NCBI GenBank assembly: GCA_964433495.1
Contig: CAYSRC010000012.1
Coordinates: 1-53,192, forward strand
Direction of reading: 5' to 3'
Length of the DNA stretch: 53,192 bases
Source: CAYSRC01 sp964433495
GTDB taxonomy: Bacteria > Bacillota > Clostridia > Oscillospirales > Ruminococcaceae
Positions within the stretch are counted from its first letter, which is position 1. Every line of letters starts with the position of its first letter. The position numbers and the translations under genes are program-made. Below are positions 1 to 10,296 of the stretch, one piece after another. The notes beneath the pieces were generated by a model, which did no database searches, was not told the origin of the DNA, and saw only the letters and a list, made by a program, of their open reading frames with translations.

Positions 1-15
1 TCGCCCCCGCACCCA

Positions 16-32
16 AAAGAGCTTCGCTCTTT
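16..32 (-). terminator. Hairpin at scaffold edge, weak terminator candidate
   Basis: AAAGAGC (16-22) pairs with GCTCTTT (26-32) around a TTC loop. Read on the minus strand it is followed only by TTGGG, so the U-tract is poor. It lies about 100 bases downstream of the tRNA-Gly gene and could end that transcript, but the position at the window edge prevents a firm call. Confidence 0.3.
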
Positions 33-60
33 CGGGGCCCGCACACCTCCGATTTGAAAC

Positions 61-79
61 GGTGGAGGCAGCGAGTTCG
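61..79 (+). repeat. Inverted partial copy of the tRNA-Gly anticodon-stem/T-arm region
   Basis: Positions 61-79 read GGTGGAGGCAGCGAGTTCG on the plus strand. This matches the 3' anticodon stem through the T-arm of the tRNA-Gly on the minus strand, with one mismatch (C for T), so the segment is an inverted partial copy about 70 bases downstream of the gene. The rest of a cloverleaf is absent. It may be a tRNA remnant or the edge of an old integration scar. Confidence 0.5.
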
Positions 80-130
80 CTATACATTATGCGGCGCGCT
101 GTCAAACAGCTTGCCGCGTTACAAATAAAA

Positions 131-206
131 TGGAGCGGGTTACGAGGCTCGAACTCGCTACCTCCACCTTGGCAAGGTGGCGCTCTACCGGATGAGCTAA
201 ACCCGC
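131..206 (-). tRNA. tRNA-Gly (GCC)
   Basis: A complete 76-nt cloverleaf is readable on the minus strand. The acceptor stem GCGGGTT pairs with AACCCGC, the D-arm contains AGCTC...GAGC, the anticodon stem CCACC/GGTGG encloses TTGCCAA with anticodon GCC, and the T-arm has GTTCGAGCC. The discriminator is U and CCA is encoded in the gene (131-133). It decodes GGC/GGU. A sigma-A promoter sits directly upstream at 222-250. Confidence 0.95.
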
Positions 207-221
207 ATCTGTGCTTGAATT

Positions 222-250
222 ATAATACTATAATCGGCGCGTCAAGTCAA
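222..250 (-). promoter_or_regulatory. Sigma-A promoter of tRNA-Gly
   Basis: On the minus strand, TTGACT (245-250) and TATTAT (222-227) are separated by 17 bp. Transcription would start about 10 bases before the mature tRNA 5' end at 206. The promoter lies just after the stop codon of the TfoX-domain gene, so the tRNA is an independent transcription unit. Confidence 0.75.
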
Positions 251-291
251 GACATTTTTTACTCTTCACGCCTAATCTTGTCGCAAAAGTC

Positions 292-522
292 TCAAAGCTC
301 ATTTTTCACCTGCTCTGAAAGCATGGACATTTCGGCGCCGCACACAGCGCCCTGCAAAGCGTAGAGATGAACGAGACACACATTCTGATATCTCTCCCTA
401 AGCTTTAAAAATGCGCCTTGTGCGCCGATGGCCACGAGTTTTTCGGGCTCATCGATACCGACCGACTCCAATTTATGCGACAACGCCTTACCGATATTTT
501 TCAGTGAAATGAGCTGCGACAC
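292..522 (-). CDS. TfoX C-terminal domain protein
   Basis: This 76-residue protein matches the C-terminal domain of TfoX/Sxy proteins: an opening SLKNIGKALSHKLESVGI helix-hairpin-helix-like segment, GAQGAFLKLRERY in the middle, and LYALQGAVCG followed by a terminal helix. In gamma-proteobacteria TfoX regulates competence, but stand-alone C-terminal domains like this one are widespread in Firmicutes without an assigned role. The N-terminal TfoX domain is absent. The start is GTG at 522, preceded at 5 nt by a G-rich Shine-Dalgarno (GGGGGGG). It follows hslO by 39 bases and is probably the last gene of that operon. The family call is secure; the function is unknown. Confidence 0.75.
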   Translation of the reverse strand: MSQLISLKNIGKALSHKLESVGIDEPEKLVAIGAQGAFLKLRERYQNVCLVHLYALQGAVCGAEMSMLSEQVKNEL

Positions 523-561
523 AGCGTCCCCCCCTTTTTCCGTTGCGGCGTCGAAGATTTT

Positions 562-1446
562 TCAGGACGGCTGAGACCCGCCCGCCATTTCAACAAGCTG
601 GTCGCTTGTGAATTCATACTTTCGGTTGCAATAGCTGCACACGATCTCGGTTATCTCCTGCTCGTCGGCAAGCCTGCCGAGCTCCTGCGCGCCGAGGGAT
701 TTGAGCACGCGGTACATCTTGTCCCGCGAACAGTTGCAGCGATACTCCGCGCTCGTGCTCTGCAAAAGCTCGCACCCGAACCCGCCGAGCGCCCTTTCGG
801 CAATGTCGTCGATGCTCAAGCCCTCGCTCATCATCTCGGTGACCGATTTAAGCCCCCTTAAGTTGTTTTCGACCGTGGCGATCGTCTCGTCGTCCGCGCC
901 CGGCAGAAGCTGCAAGATAAACCCACCCGCGCACCTTATCGACAGGTCGACGTCGACCAGCACCCCCAGCGCGCACACGGTCGGAATCTGCTCGCTCACC
1001 GCAAAATAGGACGTTATATCCTCGGCGATCTCGCCGCTTACAAGCGCGACGCTGCCCGTCTGCTGCGCGCCGTTTATCGTCTTGATGACGCTCAGGCTGC
1101 CGTCGCGGCCGACAATGCCGCCGACGTCGAGCTTGCCGTTGCGCGGGTTGAGCGGCAGATCCGCGTGCGGCTCGCCGCACGTGCCCCTGACGTTGCACCT
1201 CCCGTCCGATACCGCCAAAAGCGTGCCGATGCTGCCGCCGCCGTCCACCTTGAGCGCGACGGTATCGTCCTCATTCTTCAGCATGCTGCCCATGAGTGCC
1301 GCCGCACACAAAAGCCTGCCGAGCGCCGCCGAGACTGTCGCGCTTGTGCCGTGAAACCGCCTCATACGCTCGACGATGTCGGTGGCGTCCACCGCGTGGA
1401 CCGCCGCCTCGCCGAAGGAGGTGATGTATTTTACAAGTCTTCCCAT
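562..1446 (-). CDS. hslO: Hsp33 redox-regulated holdase chaperone
   Basis: At 294 residues this is a normal-length Hsp33. The family's redox switch is complete near the C-terminus: C237-x-C239 and C270-x-x-C273, the four cysteines that bind zinc when reduced and form disulfides under oxidative stress, which unfolds the linker and activates the cytosolic holdase. The N-terminal substrate-binding core begins MGRLVKYITSFG and includes GGGSIGTLLAVSDG and the NPRNGKLDVGG region. The methyltransferase gene is 3 bases upstream, so the two are co-transcribed. Regulation in the sequence is not evident; activity control is post-translational in this family. Confidence 0.95.
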   Translation of the reverse strand: MGRLVKYITSFGEAAVHAVDATDIVERMRRFHGTSATVSAALGRLLCAAALMGSMLKNEDDTVALKVDGGGSIGTLLAVSDGRCNVRGTCGEPHADLPLNPRNGKLDVGGIVGRDGSLSVIKTINGAQQTGSVALVSGEIAEDITSYFAVSEQIPTVCALGVLVDVDLSIRCAGGFILQLLPGADDETIATVENNLRGLKSVTEMMSEGLSIDDIAERALGGFGCELLQSTSAEYRCNCSRDKMYRVLKSLGAQELGRLADEQEITEIVCSYCNRKYEFTSDQLVEMAGGSQPS

Positions 1447-1449
1447 CGC

Positions 1450-2187
1450 TCACCTTTTTCTCGCGACATACATAACGCGCTCGGACGAGTCGGTCACCTC
1501 GCCCCGGCTGTCTCCGTCGACAACGTCGGCCACGGCGAACCCCGCCCCGTCGAGCGCGGCGCGCACGTCCGCGTCGCAAAAGTAGTATTCATAAAAATCG
1601 TCGGTCGTGCGGCGGTAGAGCCCGCCCTCGCGGGAAAAAACGTCCACCGTCAGCCTCGTCCTGTGCCCCTGCTCGTCGAGCTCGTTTCTCCACACGCACA
1701 GGCCGTCGTCGGTCTCAAAGACAAAGTCGTTGTCGGCCAGCACCCTCTCGTGCTTATAGCGGGTGTTGAGGTCGAAAATCAACACCCCGCCCGGCTCGGT
1801 AAACAGTGAAAACCGCAGCAGAACGGCGCAAAAATCCTCGTATGTAAAGTGGTTCAGCGTGTCCTGCATCGCTATGACGCCCTTTACGGTGCCGTAGAGG
1901 TCAAGCGCGCGCAGGTCCTGCTGCAAAAAGCTTATGCCGAGTCCCGCGTGCGCGGCATAAGCCGCCCCCAGCATCTCGCACGAGACATCGACGCCGATCA
2001 TATCAAAGCCGCGCTTCGCGAGCATGGCTGTCAGCGTCCCCGTGCCGCAGCCCGCGTCGAGGACGATGTCACCGCGCGCAAGACCGTTGTCCCTAAATGT
2101 CTTTTCAACAAAAAGGCAACGTCCCTTGCAGTCGACGTTGCCGGTAAGCGCGTCATAAACCGCGGCGAGCGCCCTGTACCCGCTCAT
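1450..2187 (-). CDS. Class I SAM-dependent methyltransferase
   Basis: This 245-residue protein has a Rossmann-fold methyltransferase core: motif I VLDAGCGTG (about residues 42-50) binds S-adenosylmethionine, followed by the acidic GVDVS segment and a QDLRALDL motif, then AMQDTLNHF and GGVLIFDLNT further on. The opening YRALAAVYDALTGNVD resembles small-molecule or tRNA-type methyltransferases of Clostridia, but the substrate cannot be read from the sequence. Its ATG overlaps the stop of the YerC gene as ATGA (2184-2187), indicating translational coupling, and hslO follows after 3 bases. The class assignment is secure; the biological substrate is unknown. Confidence 0.85.
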   Translation of the reverse strand: MSGYRALAAVYDALTGNVDCKGRCLFVEKTFRDNGLARGDIVLDAGCGTGTLTAMLAKRGFDMIGVDVSCEMLGAAYAAHAGLGISFLQQDLRALDLYGTVKGVIAMQDTLNHFTYEDFCAVLLRFSLFTEPGGVLIFDLNTRYKHERVLADNDFVFETDDGLCVWRNELDEQGHRTRLTVDVFSREGGLYRRTTDDFYEYYFCDADVRAALDGAGFAVADVVDGDSRGEVTDSSERVMYVARKR

Positions 2188-2483
2188 CTGCCGCTCTTTT
2201 CGTTCATCGCGTCAATCACCCGTTTATAGCCGTCGTTTCCGTGGTCAAGCGCCCGCTTGACGCGGCTTATCGTGGCCGTCGACGCGCCCGTGCGCTCGAC
2301 GATTTCGGTGTACACCATGTGCTTGAGCAGCAGCGACGCGACCTCAAAGCGCTGGGAGAGCGCCTTGAGCTCTGGATAGGTGCAAAGGTCCTCAAAAAAA
2401 TCATAACAGTCCTCGAGGCTGTCGAGGGACATAATTCCGTTAAAAAGGCTGTCAAGCTCGTCCGATTTCAGCTTGTCGTTCAC
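2184..2483 (-). CDS. YerC/YecD-type TrpR-superfamily DNA-binding protein
   Basis: About 99 residues long, this matches the YerC/YecD branch of the Trp-repressor superfamily: an N-terminal helix (LDSLFNGIMSLDSLEDCYDF), FFEDLCTYPELKALSQRFEVA, and a helix-turn-helix with the hallmark RTGASTATISRVKRALDHG. These proteins lack the tryptophan-sensing assignment of E. coli TrpR and are conserved in Firmicutes with unclear targets. Two GTG starts are possible (2489 and 2483); the second lies 8 nt from a GGGGG ribosome binding site and is preferred, as the first is only 2 nt away. It heads a unit with the methyltransferase and hslO. The AT-rich stretch 2490-2561 upstream probably holds the promoter, but no clean -35/-10 pair was found. 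Confidence 0.85.
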   Translation of the reverse strand: MNDKLKSDELDSLFNGIMSLDSLEDCYDFFEDLCTYPELKALSQRFEVASLLLKHMVYTEIVERTGASTATISRVKRALDHGNDGYKRVIDAMNEKSGR

Positions 2484-2561
2484 AATCACAACCCCCTATT
2501 CTGCTTTTACAGTTTATCATATCAAAGCGCAAAAGTAAAGGTTGAAACTGCAAAATGTCCG

Positions 2562-3149
2562 TCAGTCGGGGAAAAATCCCGCAATAATCTGTCGGAGGCG
2601 CTCGACGGGCTGCTCCTCGTTGACCGTAAAGGACAAAACCTTCGCGGGGGAATAGGGCGCGAGCGCCGCGGTGTGGCTCTCGACGCTCTGCGCAAGCGCC
2701 GATTTTGACAGCTTGTCCGACTTTGTCAGCACCGCGGCAAACGGGATGCCCTGCGTCCTGAACACCTCAAGCATCACCGTGTCGTCGGCGTTTATCTCGC
2801 GCCTGCAATCGAGCAGCAGCAGCGCGAGCGCAATCTGTCTGCCCGAGGTGAAATAGGCCTCCATAAGCCCTGCCCAGCGGCGCTTCTCCGCGTCCGAGCG
2901 CTTGGCGTACCCGTATCCCGGCAGGTCTGCCAAACGGCAGCCCTCGCCGAGCGAAAAAAAGTTGACGGTTGTGGTTTTGCCGGGCGTTGAGCTGACCCGC
3001 GCGAGGTTTTTTCTTCTGCAAAGCTTGTTGATGAGGGACGACTTCCCGGCGTTTGAGCGCCCGCACACTGCGAGCTCGGGGCAGTCGCAGGGTTTAAGCT
3101 GCGCGTCGGTGCCGCACGAAAACAGAAACTTTGGGTCAAAAAAGTTCAC
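2562..3149 (-). CDS. engB: Ribosome biogenesis GTPase EngB/YsxC
   Basis: This 195-residue small GTPase assists late assembly of the 50S ribosomal subunit. Visible motifs are G1 GRSNAGKS (residues 30-37), the G2 region STPGKT, G3 DLPGYG and G4 TKSDK. The reading frame is open further upstream, but a GGAGGGAAG ribosome binding site sits 5 nt before the GTG at 3149, and the protein from that start (VNFFDPKFLFS...) has the usual EngB length, so the longer version is rejected. It follows lon in the same direction after a 165-base spacer that contains a strong GC hairpin. The tig-clpPX-lon-engB order is a standard Firmicutes arrangement. Confidence 0.93.
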   Translation of the reverse strand: MNFFDPKFLFSCGTDAQLKPCDCPELAVCGRSNAGKSSLINKLCRRKNLARVSSTPGKTTTVNFFSLGEGCRLADLPGYGYAKRSDAEKRRWAGLMEAYFTSGRQIALALLLLDCRREINADDTVMLEVFRTQGIPFAAVLTKSDKLSKSALAQSVESHTAALAPYSPAKVLSFTVNEEQPVERLRQIIAGFFPD

Positions 3150-3248
3150 GCTGTCTTCCCTCCTCCATTGCACGGCGGCGATGCCGCCGCAAAAATACGG
3201 ACACCACGTTGTCCTCCGACATCCCTCGACGTCGTCTCTGCAAAGCAT

Positions 3249-3278
3249 GCGGCCGCGGCAGCGCTTGTGCGCGGCCGC
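3249..3278 (-). other. Strong GC hairpin between lon and engB
   Basis: GCGGCCGCG (3249-3257) and CGCGGCCGC (3270-3278) form a perfect 9-bp stem with a 12-base loop in the lon-engB spacer. No U-tract follows on the minus strand, so it is not a canonical terminator. It may stabilise the lon mRNA end or act as a processing site. Confidence 0.4.
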
Positions 3279-3314
3279 GAGCCGCATTTAACGCAATTAA
3301 CCTCAAAAACGGGT

Positions 3315-5726
<2,412 letters not shown>

Positions 5727-5952
5727 ATCCACCAACCTTTCTTAGGGAAACAGAGCGTACCGCAGCCTTAGGCCGCATAGCTTTTTCCTGTTGCTCCGTT
5801 GTTCTGTTATTTGGGGGCGAAAATAACCCCGCTTTCGGCTCTGCTTGTTGATTTTGCGGCAGCTCGAACCCTCTGCCCCGCAATCCCCCCGCGCTTTGCG
5901 GCCCGTCCGCTCCCGGCGCCGAATCAACGGCGGGCATTATTGCGGGTGCTTC

Positions 5953-5981
5953 AAAGGGGAAACTCAAAGAGTTTCCCCTTT
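5953..5981 (-). terminator. Perfect hairpin after clpX
   Basis: AAAGGGGAAACTC (5953-5965) and GAGTTTCCCCTTT (5969-5981) form a 13-bp perfect stem with a 3-base loop, starting 4 bases after the clpX stop. On the minus strand the stem itself ends in TTT, followed by GAAGC, so the U-tract is short. It probably reduces or ends transcription between clpX and lon. Confidence 0.55.
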
Positions 5982-5985
5982 CGCT

Positions 5986-7248
5986 CTACTTGAGAAGGAG
6001 CTTCGGCTCCCCCGTGTTGACCGAGTCCTCATCGATGACGATCTCGCGCACGTCGGAGCGCGAGGACACATCGTACATGATGGGGATCATCAGATGCTCG
6101 ATGACGGCCCGCAGCCCCCGCGCGCCGCTCTTGCGCTCGATCGTCTTTTGGGCGATCAGTGCGAGCGCGCCGTCGGTAAAGGTGAGCTCGACGCCGTCCA
6201 TCGACATGATGCGGCGATACTGCTTCACCAAAGAGTTTTTGGGCTCCTTCAATATCCGCACCAGCATATCCTCGTCGAGCGACTCGAGGGTGGTGATGAT
6301 GGGGATGCGCCCGACGAGCTCGGGGATCAGCCCGAACTTCACAAGGTCGTGCGGGGTGACCTGCTTGAGCAGCGCTTCGCCCGCGTCGTCACTCTTGTCC
6401 TTGAGGGTCGCCCCGAAGCCGAGCGACGAGTTCTCCACCCGCTGCTCGATTATCCTGTCGATGCCGTCGAACGCGCCGCCGCAGATAAACAGGATGTTCG
6501 TCGTGTCGATCTGGATAAACTGCTGCTGCGGATGCTTTCTGCCGCCCCCCGGCGGGACGTTGGAAACGGTTCCCTCAATCATCTTGAGCAGTGCCTGCTG
6601 TACCCCCTCGCCGCCGACGTCGCGCGTGATCGACGGGTTTTCGCTCTTGCGGGTTATCTTGTCGATCTCGTCGATGTAGATGATCCCGCGCTGGGCCCGC
6701 TCGATGTCAAAATCGGCCGCCTGGATGAGTTTGAGCAGGATGTTCTCGACATCCTCGCCGACATAGCCCGCCTCGGTGAGGGTGGTCGCGTCGGCGATTG
6801 CAAACGGGACGTCGAGCGCCCTCGCAAGCGTCTGCGCGAGATAGGTCTTGCCGACGCCCGACGGGCCGAGCAGCAGGATGTTGCTCTTTTGCAGCTCGAC
6901 CTCGTTTTTGCCCGACATGTTGTTTGCTATGCGCTTGTAGTGGTTGTAGACCGAGACGGCGAGGACGACCTTGGCATCCTCCTGCCCGATGACGTACTCG
7001 TCGAGGATCTCCTTTATCTCGCGCGGCCGCAGCAGTCTCTGCTCTGCCCGGGTCTGGCGCTGCGGCTGCGGCTTTTTCTGTTTTGCCGCGGGCCCGTCGC
7101 CCACGATGCCGTCCTCGAGCAGCAGCGAATAGCACAGCGAAACGCACTCGTTGCAGATGTAGACGTTGGGGCCCACGAGCATGCGCTCGACCTCGTCCTG
7201 CGTCTTGCCGCAGAACGCGCAGCGCATCACCTTTTTTCCGTTAGCCAT
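5986..7248 (-). CDS. clpX: ClpX unfoldase, ATPase subunit of ClpXP
   Basis: This 420-residue AAA+ unfoldase recognises tagged proteins and feeds them to ClpP. The N-terminal zinc-binding domain has C10-x2-C13 and C32-x2-C35; Walker A GPSGVGKT lies at 128-135, Walker B IIYIDEIDK follows at roughly 190, and the ClpP-docking IGF-type loop is represented by SLGFGA. Pore-loop residues are present (GYVGEDVEN). Length and domain order are normal. It lies 18 bases after clpP in the same direction and is followed by a strong hairpin, so tig-clpP-clpX forms one transcript from the promoter at 9236-9264. The linker between zinc finger and AAA+ domain is basic and glutamine-rich (KKPQPQRQTR). Confidence 0.97.
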   Translation of the reverse strand: MANGKKVMRCAFCGKTQDEVERMLVGPNVYICNECVSLCYSLLLEDGIVGDGPAAKQKKPQPQRQTRAEQRLLRPREIKEILDEYVIGQEDAKVVLAVSVYNHYKRIANNMSGKNEVELQKSNILLLGPSGVGKTYLAQTLARALDVPFAIADATTLTEAGYVGEDVENILLKLIQAADFDIERAQRGIIYIDEIDKITRKSENPSITRDVGGEGVQQALLKMIEGTVSNVPPGGGRKHPQQQFIQIDTTNILFICGGAFDGIDRIIEQRVENSSLGFGATLKDKSDDAGEALLKQVTPHDLVKFGLIPELVGRIPIITTLESLDEDMLVRILKEPKNSLVKQYRRIMSMDGVELTFTDGALALIAQKTIERKSGARGLRAVIEHLMIPIMYDVSSRSDVREIVIDEDSVNTGEPKLLLK

Positions 7249-7266
7249 GGTATACTCGCAATCCGT

Positions 7267-7851
7267 TTATCGTTTGTAAAACACATCGTCGATGAGTCCG
7301 TACGCCTTCGCCTCGTCGGCCGACATGTAGTTGTCGCGCTCGGTGTCCCGCTCGATGATCTCGATGGCCTGCCCGGTGTTTTCGGACAGGATGCGGTTGA
7401 GCCGCTCGCGCGTGCGCACAAGGTGGTCGGCATGGATCTTGATATCGGTCGTCTGCCCCTGCAAGCCGCTCATGAGCGGCTGGTGGATGAGTATCTCGCT
7501 GTTGGGGAGGGCAAACCGCTTTCCCTTGGCTCCTGCCGACAGCAAAAACGCCCCCATCGACGCCGCCATGCCGATGCAGATGGTCGAGACGTCGCACTTG
7601 ACATAGTTCATCGTGTCGTAGATGGCCATGCCCGCCGTAATCGAGCCGCCGGGGCTGTTGATATACAGGTTGATGTCCTTTGTCTGATCCTGCCCCTCGA
7701 GATAGATAAGCTGCGCGACCACAAGGCTTGCGGTGGCGTCGTTTACCTCGTCCGACAGCATGATTATCCTGTCGTTGAGAAGCCTTGAAAAGATGTCGTA
7801 CGAACGCTCGCCCCTGTTGGTCTGCTCAACGACCATCGGCACTAAACTCAT
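7267..7851 (-). CDS. clpP: ClpP proteolytic subunit
   Basis: This 194-residue serine peptidase forms the tetradecameric chamber of ClpXP. The catalytic triad is complete: Ser98 in GMAASMGAF, His123 in LIHQPL and Asp173 in the ERDN segment. The N-terminal VPMVVEQTNRGERSYDIFSRLL is the usual ClpP start, and the oxyanion region NSPGGSITAG is conserved. The ATG at 7851 is preceded by CGGAGG at 9 nt. Only one clpP is seen in this window. It sits between tig and clpX, the classic arrangement in which ribosome-associated folding and degradation are co-expressed. Confidence 0.97.
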   Translation of the reverse strand: MSLVPMVVEQTNRGERSYDIFSRLLNDRIIMLSDEVNDATASLVVAQLIYLEGQDQTKDINLYINSPGGSITAGMAIYDTMNYVKCDVSTICIGMAASMGAFLLSAGAKGKRFALPNSEILIHQPLMSGLQGQTTDIKIHADHLVRTRERLNRILSENTGQAIEIIERDTERDNYMSADEAKAYGLIDDVFYKR

Positions 7852-7892
7852 TGCAAAATACCTCCGAATACTCTATGTTCGGCCCAATCGGC

Positions 7893-9206
7893 TTACTCGG
7901 CGGCCGACTCCTTTTCGGCCTCGAGCGTCGTGATATCGGCGTTCTCCTTGATGAGGTCGATCGCCTTGTTGACCTTGAGGTCGGCGCGCAGCTCCTTCTC
8001 GGGCACAAAGGTCTTGACCTTTTCGACGTCGAGCTTGTTCTGCTCGGCGAGGCGCCCGAACTCCTTCTCGACCTCCTCGTCGGTGACCTCGATGCCGGCG
8101 TCCCTGACGACCGCCTCGAGCGCGAGACGCGAGCGCACCTGCTTTTCGGCCTGCGGCTTAAACGTCGCGCGGAAGCTCTTCTCGTCGGTGCCGGTGTACT
8201 TGAGGTAGGTGGCAAAGTCGAGGCCCTGCGAGCGCAGGCGCATGTCAAAGTCGCGCGCCATCTCGTCGACCCTGTCCTCGATCATCGCGTCGGGGACCTC
8301 GCCCTCAAGCCCCTCGGTGAGAACCTCGAGCAGCTTGTTCTCGGTCTCGGTGTCGGCCTGCTGCTCGCTCTCCTTGACGAGGCGCTCTCTGATGCTGTTT
8401 TTGAGCTCCTCGAGGGTGTCAAACTCGCTGACATCCTTCGCGAACTCGTCGTCGACCTCGGGGTACTCCCTGCCGCGGATCTCGTGCAGCTTTATCTTGA
8501 ACACCGCGTCCTTGCCCGCGAGCTCCTTCGCGCCGTACTCCTCGGGGAACCTGACGTTGATGTCAAACTCCTCGCCCGTCGAGTGACCGGCGACCTGATC
8601 CTCAAACCCCGGGATAAACTGGCCCGAACCGAGGGTGAGCTCAAACTTCACGCCCTTGCCGCCCTCAAACGCCGTCCCGTCGACAAAGCCCTCAAAATCA
8701 ATCACGGCCACGTCGCCCTTCTCGGCGGCGCGGTCCTCGACCGGGACGACGCGCGAGGCCTTCTCCCTGAGATGGCCTATCTCGTGCTCGACGTCGTGCT
8801 CGTCGACAGTATGGACCGTCTTCTCGACCTTTAAGCCCTTGTAGGCCTTGACGGTGAGCTCGGGGCGAAGCTCGACGGTGAACTTAATCTCGGCGCCCTT
8901 CTCCCTGTCGAGGACGGGGACGTCGATCTCGGGGCGGCCGACGTACTCGATGCCGCTGCCGTCCACCGCGGTCTGGAACGCCTCGGGCAGCAGCTCGTTG
9001 AGCGCGTCCTCGTAAAAGAAGCCGACGCCGTACATCCGCTCGATAACGGCGCGCGGAGCCTTGCCCTTGCGGAAGCCCTGTATGCTTATCTTCTTGTTTT
9101 CGCGGCGGTAGACCCTGTCGACCGTCTCGTTAAAGGTCTTTGCGTCGACGACAACGGTCATCTCATACTTCCCGCCGTCATTTTTTGCGTGCTGTGTAAG
9201 TTCCAT
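7893..9206 (-). CDS. tig: Trigger factor, ribosome-associated chaperone
   Basis: This 437-residue protein binds nascent chains at the ribosome exit tunnel and has peptidyl-prolyl isomerase activity. The ribosome-binding signature GFRKGKAPRAVIERMYG lies in the N-terminal domain (about 42-58), the FKBP-type isomerase domain spans roughly 160-250 (GDVAVIDFEGFVDG, LGSGQFIPGFEDQVAGHSTG), and the C-terminal helical chaperone domain follows and is highly charged. The ATG at 9206 has a GGAGGG ribosome binding site. A sigma-A promoter at 9236-9264 drives tig and presumably clpP and clpX. Confidence 0.97.
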   Translation of the reverse strand: MELTQHAKNDGGKYEMTVVVDAKTFNETVDRVYRRENKKISIQGFRKGKAPRAVIERMYGVGFFYEDALNELLPEAFQTAVDGSGIEYVGRPEIDVPVLDREKGAEIKFTVELRPELTVKAYKGLKVEKTVHTVDEHDVEHEIGHLREKASRVVPVEDRAAEKGDVAVIDFEGFVDGTAFEGGKGVKFELTLGSGQFIPGFEDQVAGHSTGEEFDINVRFPEEYGAKELAGKDAVFKIKLHEIRGREYPEVDDEFAKDVSEFDTLEELKNSIRERLVKESEQQADTETENKLLEVLTEGLEGEVPDAMIEDRVDEMARDFDMRLRSQGLDFATYLKYTGTDEKSFRATFKPQAEKQVRSRLALEAVVRDAGIEVTDEEVEKEFGRLAEQNKLDVEKVKTFVPEKELRADLKVNKAIDLIKENADITTLEAEKESAAE

Positions 9207-9235
9207 CGTTTACCCTCCAAATTCAAATCACTTTT

Positions 9236-9264
9236 ATTGTACCATACTCTAATTGATTTTTAAA
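9236..9264 (-). promoter_or_regulatory. Sigma-A promoter of tig-clpP-clpX
   Basis: On the minus strand TTTAAA (9259-9264) and TACAAT (9236-9241) are 17 bp apart, about 30 bases before the tig start. The -35 element and spacer overlap the last codons and stop of the metallophosphoesterase gene, so that gene reads straight into the promoter. Confidence 0.6.
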
Positions 9265-9929
9265 GGCGAAAATGCGAGATTGTCCGCCGAAATCAGCTTA
9301 TAGTTGACCCCGTCCAGCTCCCCGTTGAAGGAATAGGGGATCGACGGGCCGTGCAGGTGGCCGTAATAGCAGCTGTCCGCGCCGCTCGAGCGGATGATGT
9401 CGAGAAACTCCGTCGCCCTGAACTCCCCGAACACGGGCGGATAGTGCAGAAAGACGACGGTCCTCTCGCGCGGCGTTTCGCCGAGCGAATCGACCGACCG
9501 CCTGAGCCTGCCCGCCTCCCTCGCATAGACGGCGTCGTCCTCCTCGCCGCACAGCCAGCCCCTGCTGCCGCAGATGCCGACCCCCTCGACGAGATAGCTG
9601 TCGTTGAACAGAAACGAGATCGTCTCAAACCCGCACCGCTCGCGCCAGTCGTCCAGCTTTTTTCTCGTCGACCACCAAAAGTCGTGGTTGCCCTTGAGGA
9701 TGATCTTGCTGCCGGGAAGCGCGTCGATAAACGCGAAGTCCTCTCTCGCGTTCTCAAGCCGCATCGCCCACGACACGTCGCCCGCAATGACGACGGTGTC
9801 CCCTTCGGCGACCGAGCTTCTCCACGCCCGCTCGAGGCGCTCGACATAGTTCTGCCACCCCTTAAAAACATCCATGGGCTTGTCGCCCCCGAGCGAGAGA
9901 TGCAGATCGGCTATTGCAAAGATCGACAC
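9249..9929 (-). CDS. Calcineurin-like metallophosphoesterase
   Basis: This 226-residue cytosolic enzyme carries the full set of dinuclear-metal phosphoesterase motifs in order: DLH in IADLHLSLGG, GDVSW, GNHDFWW, HYPP and GHLHG. It corresponds to a family common in Clostridia whose substrate has not been established. The open frame extends about 31 codons upstream, but GGAGGAGGG lies 5 nt before the GTG at 9929, so the shorter version VSIFAIADLHLS is chosen. It follows yraN by 22 bases and ends inside the tig promoter. Confidence 0.85.
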   Translation of the reverse strand: MSIFAIADLHLSLGGDKPMDVFKGWQNYVERLERAWRSSVAEGDTVVIAGDVSWAMRLENAREDFAFIDALPGSKIILKGNHDFWWSTRKKLDDWRERCGFETISFLFNDSYLVEGVGICGSRGWLCGEEDDAVYAREAGRLRRSVDSLGETPRERTVVFLHYPPVFGEFRATEFLDIIRSSGADSCYYGHLHGPSIPYSFNGELDGVNYKLISADNLAFSPLKIN

Positions 9930-9951
9930 GTGCGCCCTCCTCCCATCGGCA

Positions 9952-10296
9952 TTAAAATGCGTTTTCGATGTGCTTGACCACGCGGCAGCCCTCGACGCCG
10001 CTCTCGAGCACCAGCACGTCAAAGCGCGGCTGAAGGTTCGATTCGCCGTCCGCGAGGTACATCTCGGCCGTGAGCCGCAGCCTGCGCCGCTTGCCTTCGC
10101 CGACGCTCTCGAGACCCGAGACGACCGCGTTTTTGCTGCGCGTCTTGACCTCGCAAAAGACGAGAAAGCCGTCCTTTTGCGCGACGATGTCTATCTCGCC
10201 GAAGCGCGAGCGATAGTTGCGGCACACAACCCGATAGCCGCGGGCGTCAAGATACCTCGCCGCCTCGTCCTCCCCGCGCAGTCCTCTGTCGTTCAC
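9952..10296 (-). CDS. YraN/UPF0102 nuclease-fold protein
   Basis: At 114 residues this fits the YraN (UPF0102) family. The PD-(D/E)xK nuclease-like core is visible as FGEIDIVAQKDGFLVFCEVKTR, preceded by GEDEAARYLDARGYRVVCRNYR. Members resemble Holliday-junction resolvase folds but have no proven reaction. The GTG start overlaps the rnhB stop as GTGA (10293-10296), indicating coupling. The rnhB-yraN linkage is common in bacteria and suggests a nucleic-acid role. Confidence 0.88.
   Translation of the reverse strand: MNDRGLRGEDEAARYLDARGYRVVCRNYRSRFGEIDIVAQKDGFLVFCEVKTRSKNAVVSGLESVGEGKRRRLRLTAEMYLADGESNLQPRFDVLVLESGVEGCRVVKHIENAF

Noticed and set aside
3150..3287. N-terminal extension of EngB
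   Set aside because: A GGAGGGAAG site precedes the internal GTG at 3149 and that start gives the normal family length.
5727..5985. CIRCE or CtsR operators ahead of lon or clp genes
   Set aside because: Neither the CIRCE inverted repeat nor CtsR heptad repeats could be found.
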